Below, piece by piece: positions 1 through 8,203 of a stretch of 64,000 nt of DNA. Each line of letters starts with the position of its first letter. Positions within the stretch are counted from its first letter, which is position 1. A program made the translations under genes and the position numbers. Source of the DNA: a virus; IMG/VR virus record IMGVR_UViG_3300045971_000356, positions 62,001 through 126,000 of that record, one strand, 5' to 3'. The notes beneath the pieces were generated by a model, which worked only from the letters and a program-made list of their open reading frames with translations, was not told the DNA's origin and made no database searches.

Positions 1-1292
1 TTACTAATGAAGTAAGAGCATTTAACCGCGCTATACAACAGTTACACAAAACAGCAGTGCTTAACATTGAATCTCGTGTTCGCCGCACCTTGCACATACC
101 TGCTGGTGTTTATATTCTTGGCGATGTAACTAATAGCAGTAGTGGAACTGCTGAAGATTACATTAAGTTACTTCCTTTTGTTAAACTGCGTGGAGATGGC
201 AAGAACGCGACATTTATTATTCAAGTAAACGCCAACGCTCAGTGCGTAGTGGGTAACACAGATACAGCTCTTTCAACTTATCCTGATTTTATCAGTAATT
301 ATACATCAATCCCTCACCCAGGTTATAATGAGATCGAAGGTATTACGCTGATTAATGTGACAGCAAATCACGTAACAATGTTTGCTAATGCTACCGACAC
401 ATTGTTGACACAAGTTAGGATGCAGCACGTTAACTGGAATACTACATTGCCAGTACCACTTGCTACGGATTCAGCAACAGTTAACGCTGAAACCGCGACA
501 ACTGGTGGTTTAAAAACTTCGTGTATCGCATTGTTTGGTAATGACCCTGCGCTACCATCGCAACTAACATTCCAAAACTGTGAGTTCATTGGCACCACTA
601 CCGCAATAACATCAGAAGCTGGGGCAGTAGCATCCGTATTATTTGACAACTGTTTCTTTTCTAGGCTGTATCGTGGTTGCTACTTATCGCAAGGTGCAAC
701 AAAAATCGTTGCATCTAGATTTACCGACATTTCCCATGAAGCAGTTTACTCTCCTGGTGTGCATAGTGTAGTAAGCGCACACAACACATTTACAAATGTT
801 GGCAACGCATTGTCTGCGACGCCTGTTTACGCAGTATTAGATTTGTGGGGTGACAACTGCTACAGCATTGGTGATGTATTTGACAGAAGTTCTGACGCAG
901 CAGTGCAAGCAGTTAATTTACGTGGCAAGGCTAGTTTTGCAACATTGCAGAACGGTAGGCTTATGCTTGGTAAACAGCATTACGCTGGTGGCAGGGCAAT
1001 TACGCTCACTGATGGTGTTGTTACCGCGACAGTAGCGGGTGTTATTGGTTATGGCAATCGCCCAACTAAACTTGAATACACGGTGCAGCGCGGAACAGAA
1101 CAACGCACTGGTACGATGCATATAGCACCAGTTGGCACTGCGTTGACATTCTCAGATGATTATGTAGAAACGGACGACATTGGAGTCTCATTGATTCCAA
1201 CACTAACTGGCGGTGCTATTGAGTTAACCTATACAACTTCCAGCACAACAGAAAATGCAACCTTAACTGTAGCAAGCAGAACTTTAACTTAA
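1..1292 (+). CDS. Beta-helix tail fibre/spike-like protein (5' end outside window)
   Basis: The frame is open from base 3, so this is the C-terminal 429 residues of a longer protein; the GTG at 57 is internal. The visible part opens with HIPAGVYILGD and VKLRGDGKNATF, the usual entry into a right-handed parallel beta-helix of the pectate-lyase-like type. Short turns such as LTFQNCEFIG, VLFDNCFFSR and KIVASRFTD at about 24-residue spacing are beta-helix rungs. The C-terminal 110 residues look like a separate beta-sandwich. Phage proteins with this layout are tail fibres or spikes that bind or degrade host polysaccharide. The helix fold is read from sequence; enzymatic activity is not shown. Confidence 0.65.
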   Translation, partial: TNEVRAFNRAIQQLHKTAVLNIESRVRRTLHIPAGVYILGDVTNSSSGTAEDYIKLLPFVKLRGDGKNATFIIQVNANAQCVVGNTDTALSTYPDFISNYTSIPHPGYNEIEGITLINVTANHVTMFANATDTLLTQVRMQHVNWNTTLPVPLATDSATVNAETATTGGLKTSCIALFGNDPALPSQLTFQNCEFIGTTTAITSEAGAVASVLFDNCFFSRLYRGCYLSQGATKIVASRFTDISHEAVYSPGVHSVVSAHNTFTNVGNALSATPVYAVLDLWGDNCYSIGDVFDRSSDAAVQAVNLRGKASFATLQNGRLMLGKQHYAGGRAITLTDGVVTATVAGVIGYGNRPTKLEYTVQRGTEQRTGTMHIAPVGTALTFSDDYVETDDIGVSLIPTLTGGAIELTYTTSSTTENATLTVASRTLT

Positions 1293-1305
1293 ACTTTAAA
1301 ATTTA

Positions 1306-1755
1306 ATGTGGTATTTAAAACCTGAAGAACGCCTTCACGAGTGGAGGGCTTTCCGCAAACAGCTAGCAGAGCTGTCTTTTGACGACGCAGTCAAACAAAC
1401 TGTAAATCTTTGGAGTTACGCTCCATTTGTTAACCACTACCTTGATCACATCGAGGACAAAGATTGGCCCTCACCTTGGGAATTAGTGGCAGAAAACAAT
1501 TATGATGATATTGCTAAAGCCGCCGGCATGCTTTATACATTATTTTTGTCTGAGCACGGAAAAAACCACTCGTTTTCACTCATCGAAGCCAGGGGAAAAT
1601 CCGGGTTAGACACCTACAATTTAGTCTCGATTGACGATGGAAAATATATACTTAATTTCGCATTCAACGAAGTAATAAGTAATCTATCGCTTGACAAAGA
1701 ATTGGATATCACAAAAGCGCACACAGCAGAAGCACTGCAACTCGACAAATATTAA
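1306..1755 (+). CDS. Conserved phage protein of unknown function
   Basis: 149 residues, starting MWYLKPEERLHEWRAFRK 13 bases after the fibre gene. It is Trp/Tyr-rich (WSYAPFVNHYLDH, DWPSPWELV), soluble, with no signal peptide or membrane segment. I have the impression that similar proteins occur in large myoviruses but cannot name a function. The short spacing suggests cotranscription with the fibre gene. Confidence 0.6.
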   Translation: MWYLKPEERLHEWRAFRKQLAELSFDDAVKQTVNLWSYAPFVNHYLDHIEDKDWPSPWELVAENNYDDIAKAAGMLYTLFLSEHGKNHSFSLIEARGKSGLDTYNLVSIDDGKYILNFAFNEVISNLSLDKELDITKAHTAEALQLDKY

Positions 1756-1835
1756 AACGGTTAAAAATACACGGGTGGATGGTCTGCCTTTGTAAATAAT
1801 ACACAGTCATCATTAAACAAAAGGAAAATAGAAAA

Positions 1836-3506
1836 ATGGACAATTACAGGAAATACATTCATAAGAGTAGGTACGCTAGGTTTATAGATGAAAAAGCAAG
1901 ACGTGAAAATTGGGAAGAAACGGTGCAACGGTTAGTTGATTTTTATAGTAACAAATTCCCAGATTATGCTTCTGTATTAAGCAATGGTATTCGGTCAAAC
2001 ATTTTAGAAATGGAAGTTATGCCTTCCATGCGTTCGATGATGACTGCTGGTCCAGCGTTAGAGCGCGACAATATTTCTGGTTACAACTGCTCGTATATCG
2101 CAGTGGACAATATCAAATCATTCAGCGAAGCATTATACATTTTGATGAATGGCACGGGCTTAGGTTTTTCCGTTGAGCGTCAATATGTCAACATGTTGCC
2201 AGCAGTGGCAGAAGATTTTTATGATACAGATACGACAATTTTTGTTAAGGACAGTAAATTAGGTTGGGCTACTTCGTTACATGAATTGATTACGCTACTG
2301 TATCAAGGTAAAGTTCCAAAATGGGATCTAACTAAGTTACGTCCAGCCGGTGCACGATTAAAGACCTTCGGCGGCCGTAGCTCAGGTCCAGAGCCATTGA
2401 AGGATTTGTTCTTGTTTGTAGTAGCAGCATTTAAGAAAGCAGCAGGACGCAAACTTAACAGCATTGAGTGCCATGATATCATGTGCAAGATTGGTGCTAT
2501 TGTGGTTGTTGGCGGCGTTCGCCGCTCTGCGTTGATCTCATTGTCCAACTTGTCTGATGAGCGTATGCGAGCTGCTAAAAACGGTCAGTGGTGGGAAGAT
2601 TATGTTCACCGTGCACTGGCTAACAACTCAGTGGCATACACTGAGAAACCAGACATTGGCGTGTTTATGAAAGAGTGGGTATCACTATATGAAAGCAAGT
2701 CTGGTGAGCGTGGTATTTTTAATCGCGTATCAGCAGTTAAGCAAGCTAAGGTAACGGGCCGTCGTGAATACGAAGGCATTGATTTTGGAACTAACCCATG
2801 TGGCGAGATTTTGCTCCGTCCAAATGAGTTTTGTAACTTGAGTGAGATTGTTGCTCGCTCTGGTGACACATTAGACAGGCTTAAAGAGAAGGTCAAGTAT
2901 GCAACTATACTGGGCACATTCCAAGCAACACTGGTTGACTTTAAATACATCCGCAATATTTGGAAAAAGAACTGCGAAGAAGAACGTTTGCTTGGCGTGT
3001 CGCTAACTGGTATTATGGATCACCAAGTGTTAAGTGGTCGCGAAGGTCATGCTAAGTTAGCAGAGTGGTTACTACAGTTGAAACAAGTTGCTATCGACAC
3101 TAACAAAGAGTGGTCAGCAAAACTTGGCATTAACCAGTCAGTGGCTATTACTACTATCAAGCCAAGCGGTTGTCGAACTATCGAATCAAGTATAAAAACC
3201 ACCGCCGGTAATCAGACAATGGTTGAATTAATGGCATTAGCAGGGTATGATATTGATGATTATTTAGATCAAGAGCATGTATGGATTGTACCAAATGATT
3301 TAACTGCTATGCCTCAAGTGTATGACGAAAACAACGAGCTCCAAAACATTACAAAGTTATACATTAACGGATTGTCACCTGTGATAGAAATAGAATTTGA
3401 CGACGGGGCAACTCATAAGTTTACTCCGAATCATAAACTGCTTACACATACTGGCTGGAAACGAGTAGATGAATTGACAGTAGATGATGAGATTGTTTCG
3501 TTCTAA
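1836..3506 (+). CDS. nrdJ: NrdJ N-terminal part fused to N-half of a split intein
   Basis: Class II (adenosylcobalamin-dependent) ribonucleotide reductase, which makes deoxyribonucleotides for phage replication without needing oxygen or an NrdB subunit. Residues 1-445 are the reductase. C85 (GYNCSY) and C333 (NEFCNLSE) form the likely redox pair. NPCGE at 320-324 carries the thiyl-radical cysteine C322, exactly 11 residues before C333 as in the Lactobacillus enzyme. At TIKPSG the extein stops. C446 starts about 111 residues of N-intein with the block-B-like TPNHKLLT and GWKRVDELTVDDEI near its end. The rest of the reductase, TVSQLVDSASGIH, is encoded 1.2 kb downstream. A good AAAGGAAAA site precedes the ATG. 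Trans-splicing is inferred. Confidence 0.88.
   Translation: MDNYRKYIHKSRYARFIDEKARRENWEETVQRLVDFYSNKFPDYASVLSNGIRSNILEMEVMPSMRSMMTAGPALERDNISGYNCSYIAVDNIKSFSEALYILMNGTGLGFSVERQYVNMLPAVAEDFYDTDTTIFVKDSKLGWATSLHELITLLYQGKVPKWDLTKLRPAGARLKTFGGRSSGPEPLKDLFLFVVAAFKKAAGRKLNSIECHDIMCKIGAIVVVGGVRRSALISLSNLSDERMRAAKNGQWWEDYVHRALANNSVAYTEKPDIGVFMKEWVSLYESKSGERGIFNRVSAVKQAKVTGRREYEGIDFGTNPCGEILLRPNEFCNLSEIVARSGDTLDRLKEKVKYATILGTFQATLVDFKYIRNIWKKNCEEERLLGVSLTGIMDHQVLSGREGHAKLAEWLLQLKQVAIDTNKEWSAKLGINQSVAITTIKPSGCRTIESSIKTTAGNQTMVELMALAGYDIDDYLDQEHVWIVPNDLTAMPQVYDENNELQNITKLYINGLSPVIEIEFDDGATHKFTPNHKLLTHTGWKRVDELTVDDEIVSF
3171..3503 (+). other. N-terminal half of split intein (Int-N)
   Basis: 111 codons beginning at Cys446 of the upstream reductase fragment, directly after PSG. 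The normal reductase continues PSG-TVSQL, so the junction is exact. The half ends at a stop codon after a block-B region (THKFTPNHKLLT) and the DELTVDDEI segment. No endonuclease domain is inside it. Confidence 0.82.
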
Positions 3507-3534
3507 TAGATAATCACTGCTATAAGCTAACTGG

Positions 3535-3542
3535 CATAAATA
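3535..3542 (+). promoter_or_regulatory. T4-type late promoter box
   Basis: CATAAATA lies 29 bases before the GGAGGTG-preceded ATG of the intein-associated endonuclease, so the endonuclease can be expressed late and separately from nrdJ. Confidence 0.55.
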
Positions 3543-3571
3543 ATATAGTAGGCTTAATGGAGGTGAATAAA

Positions 3572-4627
3572 ATGGCAGGGATAGGCAGAGATGAATATAT
3601 CCGAAGACACGGAGTTCAAGCTTGGGAAGAATATAAGGAGAGCAAACGGTCTACATTAGAGAAGAGCATAGCCAAATATGGAGTTGAAGAAGGAACATTA
3701 CGTTATAATGAATCAACCGCAAAGAAAGCAGTAACCCTTAAGAATCAAATAGCAAAGTATGGTATTGAAGAAGGATCGCTGCGGTATAAACAACGCATTG
3801 AAAAAGATAAAACAAAAGGTACGCTGAAAGGATATATCGATAGATATGGAGAAGAGTTAGGCCCCCAAAAATACCTGGAGAAAAATTCAAAATTGTCAGT
3901 CGGGATAGATTCATTGAAGAGCAAAGGATTTAGCGATGAAGAGATAGTTCGAATTAAGGAAATCCACGTAAGAAAAAGCACTATGACTCTTGAAAATCAA
4001 ATTGAACGGTACGGAGTTGAAGATGGAACTATACGCTATCAAAAATGGTTATCTAATAGCAGAATACGATCGCACAGAACAGTTGACTTCTGGATTGCAC
4101 GTGGCTACACTGAACAAGAAGCTAACCAAGCAATAAGTGAATTACAAGATAATACATCGCTTAAAAAGTTTATTGCTCGGTATGGACAAGAAGTTGGATT
4201 ATTAGAATATTTGGCACTTAATGCTAAAAGGACGGAATATTTACGGATAACTAAAAATTCTGTGTCAAAATTAGAGAATCGGTTCTTTGAGGAGTTAGCA
4301 AAAATAACTACATTAGATTTGGAAAAAGGCAAAACAAGTAGAATAGTAATAAATCATAAAGTTTATTTTTGTGATTATATTGATGTTAAAAAAAATAGAG
4401 TTATTGAAGTGAATGGCGTGTTTTGGCATATGAAGCCAGGCAAGTTCAAAAGTATAGAGGTTAACCCTGTTACAAAAAGATTGGCATCAGATATTTGGGA
4501 ATATGATCAGACAAAGATAGAGAAATTAAAAATTGCTGGATTTGAAACATTAGTAGTATGGGAAGATGATATTAACCGGAATTTAGAGGAACAGCTTTTA
4601 GTAGCAAAGAAATTTTTAGAGGAATGA
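3572..4627 (+). CDS. Vsr-like (EDxHD) free-standing homing endonuclease
   Basis: Predicted DNA endonuclease inserted between the two halves of a split-intein reductase gene. The first 230 residues hold about five copies of a repeat of the form [KR]YG-x-E-x-G-x-x-[RK]Y (for example AKYGVEEGTLRY, AKYGIEEGSLRY, ERYGVEDGTIRY), probably a DNA-recognition array. The C-terminal domain has FCDYID, RVIEVNGVFWHMKPG and LVVWEDDI, matching the Vsr-like homing endonucleases described from fractured split-intein genes. I chose ATG 3572 because GGAGGTG sits 6 bases upstream; ATG 3557 is the alternative. Its end overlaps the next start by ATGA, so its translation is coupled to the C-terminal reductase half. 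Confidence 0.8.
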   Translation: MAGIGRDEYIRRHGVQAWEEYKESKRSTLEKSIAKYGVEEGTLRYNESTAKKAVTLKNQIAKYGIEEGSLRYKQRIEKDKTKGTLKGYIDRYGEELGPQKYLEKNSKLSVGIDSLKSKGFSDEEIVRIKEIHVRKSTMTLENQIERYGVEDGTIRYQKWLSNSRIRSHRTVDFWIARGYTEQEANQAISELQDNTSLKKFIARYGQEVGLLEYLALNAKRTEYLRITKNSVSKLENRFFEELAKITTLDLEKGKTSRIVINHKVYFCDYIDVKKNRVIEVNGVFWHMKPGKFKSIEVNPVTKRLASDIWEYDQTKIEKLKIAGFETLVVWEDDINRNLEEQLLVAKKFLEE

Positions 4628-4734
4628 AAATGAAAATTAAGAAAATAACAAAGTTAGCACCAGAAATCACAGTGGATATTGAGGTAGCAAACACTCACTC
4701 ATATCAACTAGACAATGGTGTAGTATCACATAAC
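4624..4734 (+). other. C-terminal half of split intein (Int-C)
   Basis: The first 37 codons of the downstream gene. They include DIEVANTHSYQLDNGVVSHN, with block F/G features and the obligatory C-terminal His-Asn. The +1 extein residue is Thr, giving the junction SHN|TVSQL. Confidence 0.85.
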
Positions 4735-5283
4735 ACAGTTTCACAGTTAGTCGATTCAGCGTCTGGCATCCACGCACGTTACTCGCAATACTACATTCGC
4801 ACAGTGCGTCAAGACAAGAAAGATCCGTTGGGACAGTTTTTGAAAGACGCAGGTATTCCATGTGAAGATGACGTTACTAAGCCCGAGGCAACATGGGTGT
4901 TTAGTTTCCCACAAAAAGCGCCTGAAACAGCAGTTTTCCGTAACGATATGACAGCAATCGAGCAATTAGAACACTATATGGTGTTTAAAAAGAACTGGTG
5001 TGAACACAACCCATCTATTACAGTGTATGTGAGAGAAAACGAATGGTTAGAAGTTGGTTCATGGGTTTACAAAAACTTTGATGACATTGGTGGTGTTTCG
5101 TTCTTGCCACACAGCGACCACTCATACCGTCAAGCACCGTATCAAGAAGTGGACAAGGCAACATACGAGGCATTGCTTGCCAAGATGCCTAATATCGATT
5201 GGGACTCATTTGCAGAAGTCACCGACAATGTCGAAGGTGCACAAACTCTTGCTTGCTCCGCTGGCGGCTGCGAAATTTTATAA
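4624..5283 (+). CDS. nrdJ: Split intein C-half fused to NrdJ C-terminal part
   Basis: 219 residues: 37 residues of C-intein ending SHN, then 182 residues of class II ribonucleotide reductase starting TVSQLVDSASGIHARYS. The C-terminus ACSAGGCEIL carries two cysteines five residues apart (C212 and C217), the usual swinging reductant pair of NrdJ. It should join PSG of the upstream fragment by protein trans-splicing to rebuild a reductase of about 627 residues. ATGA overlap with the endonuclease gene. Both extein parts look intact, so this is a fractured but probably functional gene. Confidence 0.88.
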   Translation: MKMKIKKITKLAPEITVDIEVANTHSYQLDNGVVSHNTVSQLVDSASGIHARYSQYYIRTVRQDKKDPLGQFLKDAGIPCEDDVTKPEATWVFSFPQKAPETAVFRNDMTAIEQLEHYMVFKKNWCEHNPSITVYVRENEWLEVGSWVYKNFDDIGGVSFLPHSDHSYRQAPYQEVDKATYEALLAKMPNIDWDSFAEVTDNVEGAQTLACSAGGCEIL

Positions 5284-5293
5284 AGGGCAAGGT

Positions 5294-5368
5294 ATGATCA
5301 ACATTTACTTGATTTGGCAGACCCTGACTATGAATGTTAACGTAGAGCGTAGCAAATATGAAGATTAA
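5294..5368 (+). CDS. Possible 24-residue peptide
   Basis: A short frame (starting MINIYLIWQTLTMN) fills the gap after nrdJ, with AAGG a few bases upstream, and overlaps the next start. Nothing recognisable; it may be chance. Confidence 0.2.
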   Translation: MINIYLIWQTLTMNVNVERSKYED

Positions 5369-5951
5369 CGAAATTGAATTAGTTGGTGATCAAGATTTTC
5401 CGCTTGCAACAGCCGAACATTATTTGTCACTTGCTAGGCCAAACGGTACATTTGGTGATTTCGTTGTTTACTATGCTGAATTTGACGATGCTAGGGTAGT
5501 AATTTTTGTTGACGATAAAAAACAAGTAGCTGCATACGCTGGGTTCTACTCTAGGTTAAATGGAAAAGTTTGGATGGCTAGGCATGCGCAAACGTATGAC
5601 CCGCATAAAGGTAAAAATTTAATGGGGCAACTTTATAAATATGTCAAGGAAACGCTAAGAAAATCAATTCAAAGCGACATATTTCAGACTTATGCCGGTA
5701 AAAAAATGTGGACAGTAACGTTGCCAGCACTGGGATTAAAACCAATGATTTTTGACACTCAAACTGAACATATTATTGATCCTATAACATCCAGCATCAA
5801 CGTTTATCCGGGAGATAAAGATCCAGACGTTCATCGATATTGTTGGATATTAGAAAAATATGATCATTACCCGGATCAGAACATATTACGAGAGAATTCA
5901 ATATTGACACCATATACTGGAATATGGTATACTAACAACAAAGGAAAATAA
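5358..5951 (+). CDS. GNAT-like protein, function unknown
   Basis: 197 residues. The central part (VVYYAEFDDARVVIFVDDKKQVAAYAGFYSRLNGKVWMARHA split over residues 37-78, then DPHKGKNLMGQLYKYV) reads like the beta-sheet and the acetyl-CoA-binding turn of a GNAT acyltransferase, but the Q/RxxGxG/A motif is not clean. The start MKINEI resembles the tag seen on other proteins of this window, without a clear protease site. It may be a virion or modifying enzyme; unsure. Confidence 0.55.
   Translation: MKINEIELVGDQDFPLATAEHYLSLARPNGTFGDFVVYYAEFDDARVVIFVDDKKQVAAYAGFYSRLNGKVWMARHAQTYDPHKGKNLMGQLYKYVKETLRKSIQSDIFQTYAGKKMWTVTLPALGLKPMIFDTQTEHIIDPITSSINVYPGDKDPDVHRYCWILEKYDHYPDQNILRENSILTPYTGIWYTNNKGK
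5904..5933 (+). promoter_or_regulatory. sigma70-type promoter for glutaredoxin
   Basis: TTGACA, 18-base spacer, TATACT inside the end of the preceding gene, 20 bases upstream of the glutaredoxin ATG. Confidence 0.5.
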
Positions 5952-5952
5952 A

Positions 5953-6234
5953 ATGTTAACAATCTACTCTAAAAACAACTGCTCTTACTGTGTTCAAGCA
6001 AAAGACTTTCTTACAAGTCGTGGTGTTGCGTTCACTGAGGTAAAAATTGATGAAGATGCGGAAGCAAAAAACTTTATTATTAGCGAGGGGCATCGCACGG
6101 TGCCACAGATTTACAATGGTAAGACATTGTTTGCACCAGGTGGGTTTATGGGATTGTTAAGCGTAACGCCAGAAGCATTTGCTGCGTTACAAGCAGAAAA
6201 ATATTCTGTGTTGAGCGAAGAGTTTAGTCATTAA
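5953..6234 (+). CDS. Glutaredoxin
   Basis: 93-residue thioredoxin-fold protein with the redox motif CSYC at residues 10-13 after the first strand (MLTIYSKNN), and the cis-proline loop TVPQIYNG. Glutaredoxins re-reduce ribonucleotide reductase through its C-terminal cysteines, which fits its place 0.7 kb after nrdJ. Site AAAGGAAAA precedes the ATG. Length matches phage glutaredoxins, with a C-terminal extension of about 12 residues. Confidence 0.9.
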   Translation: MLTIYSKNNCSYCVQAKDFLTSRGVAFTEVKIDEDAEAKNFIISEGHRTVPQIYNGKTLFAPGGFMGLLSVTPEAFAALQAEKYSVLSEEFSH

Positions 6235-6235
6235 T

Positions 6236-6859
6236 ATGGAATGGACTACTGACCCAAGGTTAAATTTTGCAAATACATTTCTGGCAGAAATGCCAGAAGG
6301 TATAGGGAAGACTGAGTTAGTAGATAAAATTGAATATTTTATTAAAGATTATAAAAAAGAATATCCTGTAATTACATTACCAAATGGATTAAAAAAAATC
6401 GACGGGCAGCAAGTAATGTTTTATTGGTTTGAAGATAACTATGGCAAGATGTCTATAGGTGTGGAACTAGAAAAATCACCATTTGCTGCTATTGTTCGAT
6501 CGATTGGTAAATTTAATAAAGGCAGGCCACCGTTTGCTTCAGATTTGTATGCTGCTATAATATCTGATCTGCATGGATCATTGAGACTAACAAGCGATGT
6601 TCAATTGTCTGATGAGGGACTAGGAATATGGAAGCGATTACTTGGAAATGGGTTTAAGGTTGGCGTGTATGATTCTCAAGAACCGGGCAAAACATTTACC
6701 CAAGTTTCAACACCTGAGGAACTAGAAAAATTTTATAAATTTGACAATACGTCATATAGACGATATCAATATGTTATATCTGAAAGTTTCCACGGCATTG
6801 AGGTAAAACACTTATTTGAATTTAGACGATTCAGAGAATTAACTCCAAAATTATTATAA
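6236..6859 (+). CDS. Hypothetical protein
   Basis: 207 residues beginning two bases after glutaredoxin. The N-terminal stretch NFANTFLAEMPEGIG is followed by an alpha/beta region (QQVMFYWFEDNYGKMSIGVELE) and ends FEFRRFRELTPKLL. No catalytic motif recognised. Possibly virion-associated, judged only from neighbouring PAAR and fibre genes. Confidence 0.55.
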   Translation: MEWTTDPRLNFANTFLAEMPEGIGKTELVDKIEYFIKDYKKEYPVITLPNGLKKIDGQQVMFYWFEDNYGKMSIGVELEKSPFAAIVRSIGKFNKGRPPFASDLYAAIISDLHGSLRLTSDVQLSDEGLGIWKRLLGNGFKVGVYDSQEPGKTFTQVSTPEELEKFYKFDNTSYRRYQYVISESFHGIEVKHLFEFRRFRELTPKLL

Positions 6860-6868
6860 AGGAACAAA

Positions 6869-7195
6869 ATGTTAGTAAGTAAAAAATTCGAGTCAGGCAC
6901 TGAACCAGGCACTGTACTGTCGTTGAAATTAGTAAACGGCGATGAATTAGTCGTTAAGTTGAGTAATGAGACAACAAGTAGTTATGAAGTTACTGGGCCA
7001 ATGACAGTGTTGCCAACACAAACTGGTGTTAAGTTAATTAACGCTATGTTTACAGTAGAGCCTGGCAAAGATTTTTCAATATCAAAAGATCATGTCATGA
7101 TGGCTCACCCGGCAGCAGAGCCTGTTGCGGATCACTATCGTGAAATTACCACAGGAATTAAAACTGTGCGTAATGAGAGTCGGATTATCGTATAA
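6869..7195 (+). CDS. Hypothetical protein, Sm-fold-like start
   Basis: 108 residues. The segment VLSLKLVNGDELVVKLSNET resembles the first strands of Sm/Hfq-like beta barrels, but the remainder is not diagnostic. Ends TAATG, translationally coupled to the PAAR gene. Confidence 0.55.
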   Translation: MLVSKKFESGTEPGTVLSLKLVNGDELVVKLSNETTSSYEVTGPMTVLPTQTGVKLINAMFTVEPGKDFSISKDHVMMAHPAAEPVADHYREITTGIKTVRNESRIIV

Positions 7196-7458
7196 TGCCA
7201 GCAGTAGTTCGCGTCGGTGACACCGACAGCGATTCACCACCCAACACGAAAACATCTGGGTCTCCAGATGTTTTCGTCAACGGGCAACCTGTAGTTCGTG
7301 TTGGCGATACTGACAGTGATTCCCCGCCAGATTCGATGACAACGGGCTCAGCTACTGTATTCGTCAACGGCAAAGGTATTGTTAGGGTGGGTGACACAGA
7401 CAGCGATTCCCCTCCAGATTCGTGTGTTTCAGGCTCTCCTGATGTGTTCGCAGGCTAA
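7195..7458 (+). CDS. PAAR-repeat tail-tip protein lacking histidines
   Basis: 87 residues built from three near-identical repeats VRVGDTDSDSPP followed by GS-x-x-VFVNG. This is the PAAR pattern of gp5.4-type spike tips, which cap the central tail needle and help it pierce the outer membrane. The usual metal-binding His/Cys residues are absent; Asp and Ser occupy those positions and there is no histidine at all. TAATG overlap with the upstream gene. Role from family; altered metal site from sequence. Confidence 0.82.
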   Translation: MPAVVRVGDTDSDSPPNTKTSGSPDVFVNGQPVVRVGDTDSDSPPDSMTTGSATVFVNGKGIVRVGDTDSDSPPDSCVSGSPDVFAG

Positions 7459-7518
7459 AGAACCATAATTCTAGGCACTTCTCCTACTTTGTGTTATTAT
7501 TACTACATTAACGATAGT

Positions 7519-7526
7519 GATAAATA
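7519..7526 (+). promoter_or_regulatory. T4-type late promoter box
   Basis: GATAAATA upstream of the lysin gene; predicted start near 7532, at the base of the leader hairpin. Confidence 0.6.
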
Positions 7527-7530
7527 ACAT

Positions 7531-7548
7531 ACAGGGTGAAAACTCTGT
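7531..7548 (+). promoter_or_regulatory. 5' leader hairpin of lysin mRNA
   Basis: Seven-base stem ACAGGGT/ACTCTGT (one G-U pair) closed by a GAAA tetraloop, five bases after the late box and before AAGGAG. The same architecture occurs at 31395, 37475 and 42418. Confidence 0.5.
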
Positions 7549-7573
7549 AAATTGCAAACAAGGAGACCCAGAT

Positions 7574-8203
7574 ATGGAAAGAAATTTCTTCCTAAATAAG
7601 TTATCATTTGCAGTTTTTTTAGTCTTGGCAGCAATACTGTATACGACAGTCTTCACTACCACGAGCAAGGCATTTAAAAACTTTGATACAAATAGTACGC
7701 CGCTAACGACGTTTAAGCTGATGGGCTTACTCGATGTTTACCGTGACGTAAAACAACAAGCTATAGGCATAATTGCACCTGATAAAAAAGTTGCTGTGCC
7801 CGCCAACGACCTTCAGTGTATGGCTGAAAACATTTACCACGAAGCAAATAACCAAAGCTATGCTGGTAAGATCGCCGTTGGACAAGTAGTGTTAAACAGG
7901 GTTGCAAAGCCCGATTATCCACGCACAATTTGCGGTGTTATCTACGAAGGTAGTCAGAACACGCAAACCTCACAATGTCAGTTTAGTTGGAGTTGCGGCC
8001 CACATAATCCTGTTGACAAAAATAGTGATGGCTGGCGCGAGAGCGTGAAAGCAGCCACTGAACTTTTGTCAAACAAAGGGCACATGATTGATATCACCGA
8101 GGGGGCCACTAACTACCACGCTGAATATGTTTCGCCGCCATGGGCGAAGAAATTAAAGTTTGTCGTTAAAATTGACCAACATTTATTTTATTCACGTAGT
8201 TAG
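7574..8203 (+). CDS. SleB-type cell wall hydrolase with N-terminal membrane anchor
   Basis: Predicted endolysin of the Hydrolase_2/SleB family, which cleaves the glycan strands of peptidoglycan. Residues 11-28 (SFAVFLVLAAILYTTVFT) form a single hydrophobic segment, a signal anchor that could export the enzyme without a holin. The catalytic domain runs from residue 80: CMAENIYHEANNQSYAGK with the catalytic Glu at 90, then AVGQVVLNRV and QFSW, all family hallmarks. I chose ATG 7574 for its AAGGAG site; a longer frame from 7517 includes the leader. A late promoter precedes it, as expected for lysis. Confidence 0.85.
   Translation: MERNFFLNKLSFAVFLVLAAILYTTVFTTTSKAFKNFDTNSTPLTTFKLMGLLDVYRDVKQQAIGIIAPDKKVAVPANDLQCMAENIYHEANNQSYAGKIAVGQVVLNRVAKPDYPRTICGVIYEGSQNTQTSQCQFSWSCGPHNPVDKNSDGWRESVKAATELLSNKGHMIDITEGATNYHAEYVSPPWAKKLKFVVKIDQHLFYSRS

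Noticed and set aside
1836-5283. NrdJ as a pseudogene broken by nonsense or insertion
   Set aside because: Extein joins exactly at PSG|TVSQL, intein ends (Cys, His-Asn) are present and both halves have ribosome sites, so trans-splicing explains the break better than decay.
5054-5368. A 104-residue forward frame overlapping the end of nrdJ
   Set aside because: It lies out of frame inside a well-conserved reductase region; only the short end after the nrdJ stop could be coding.
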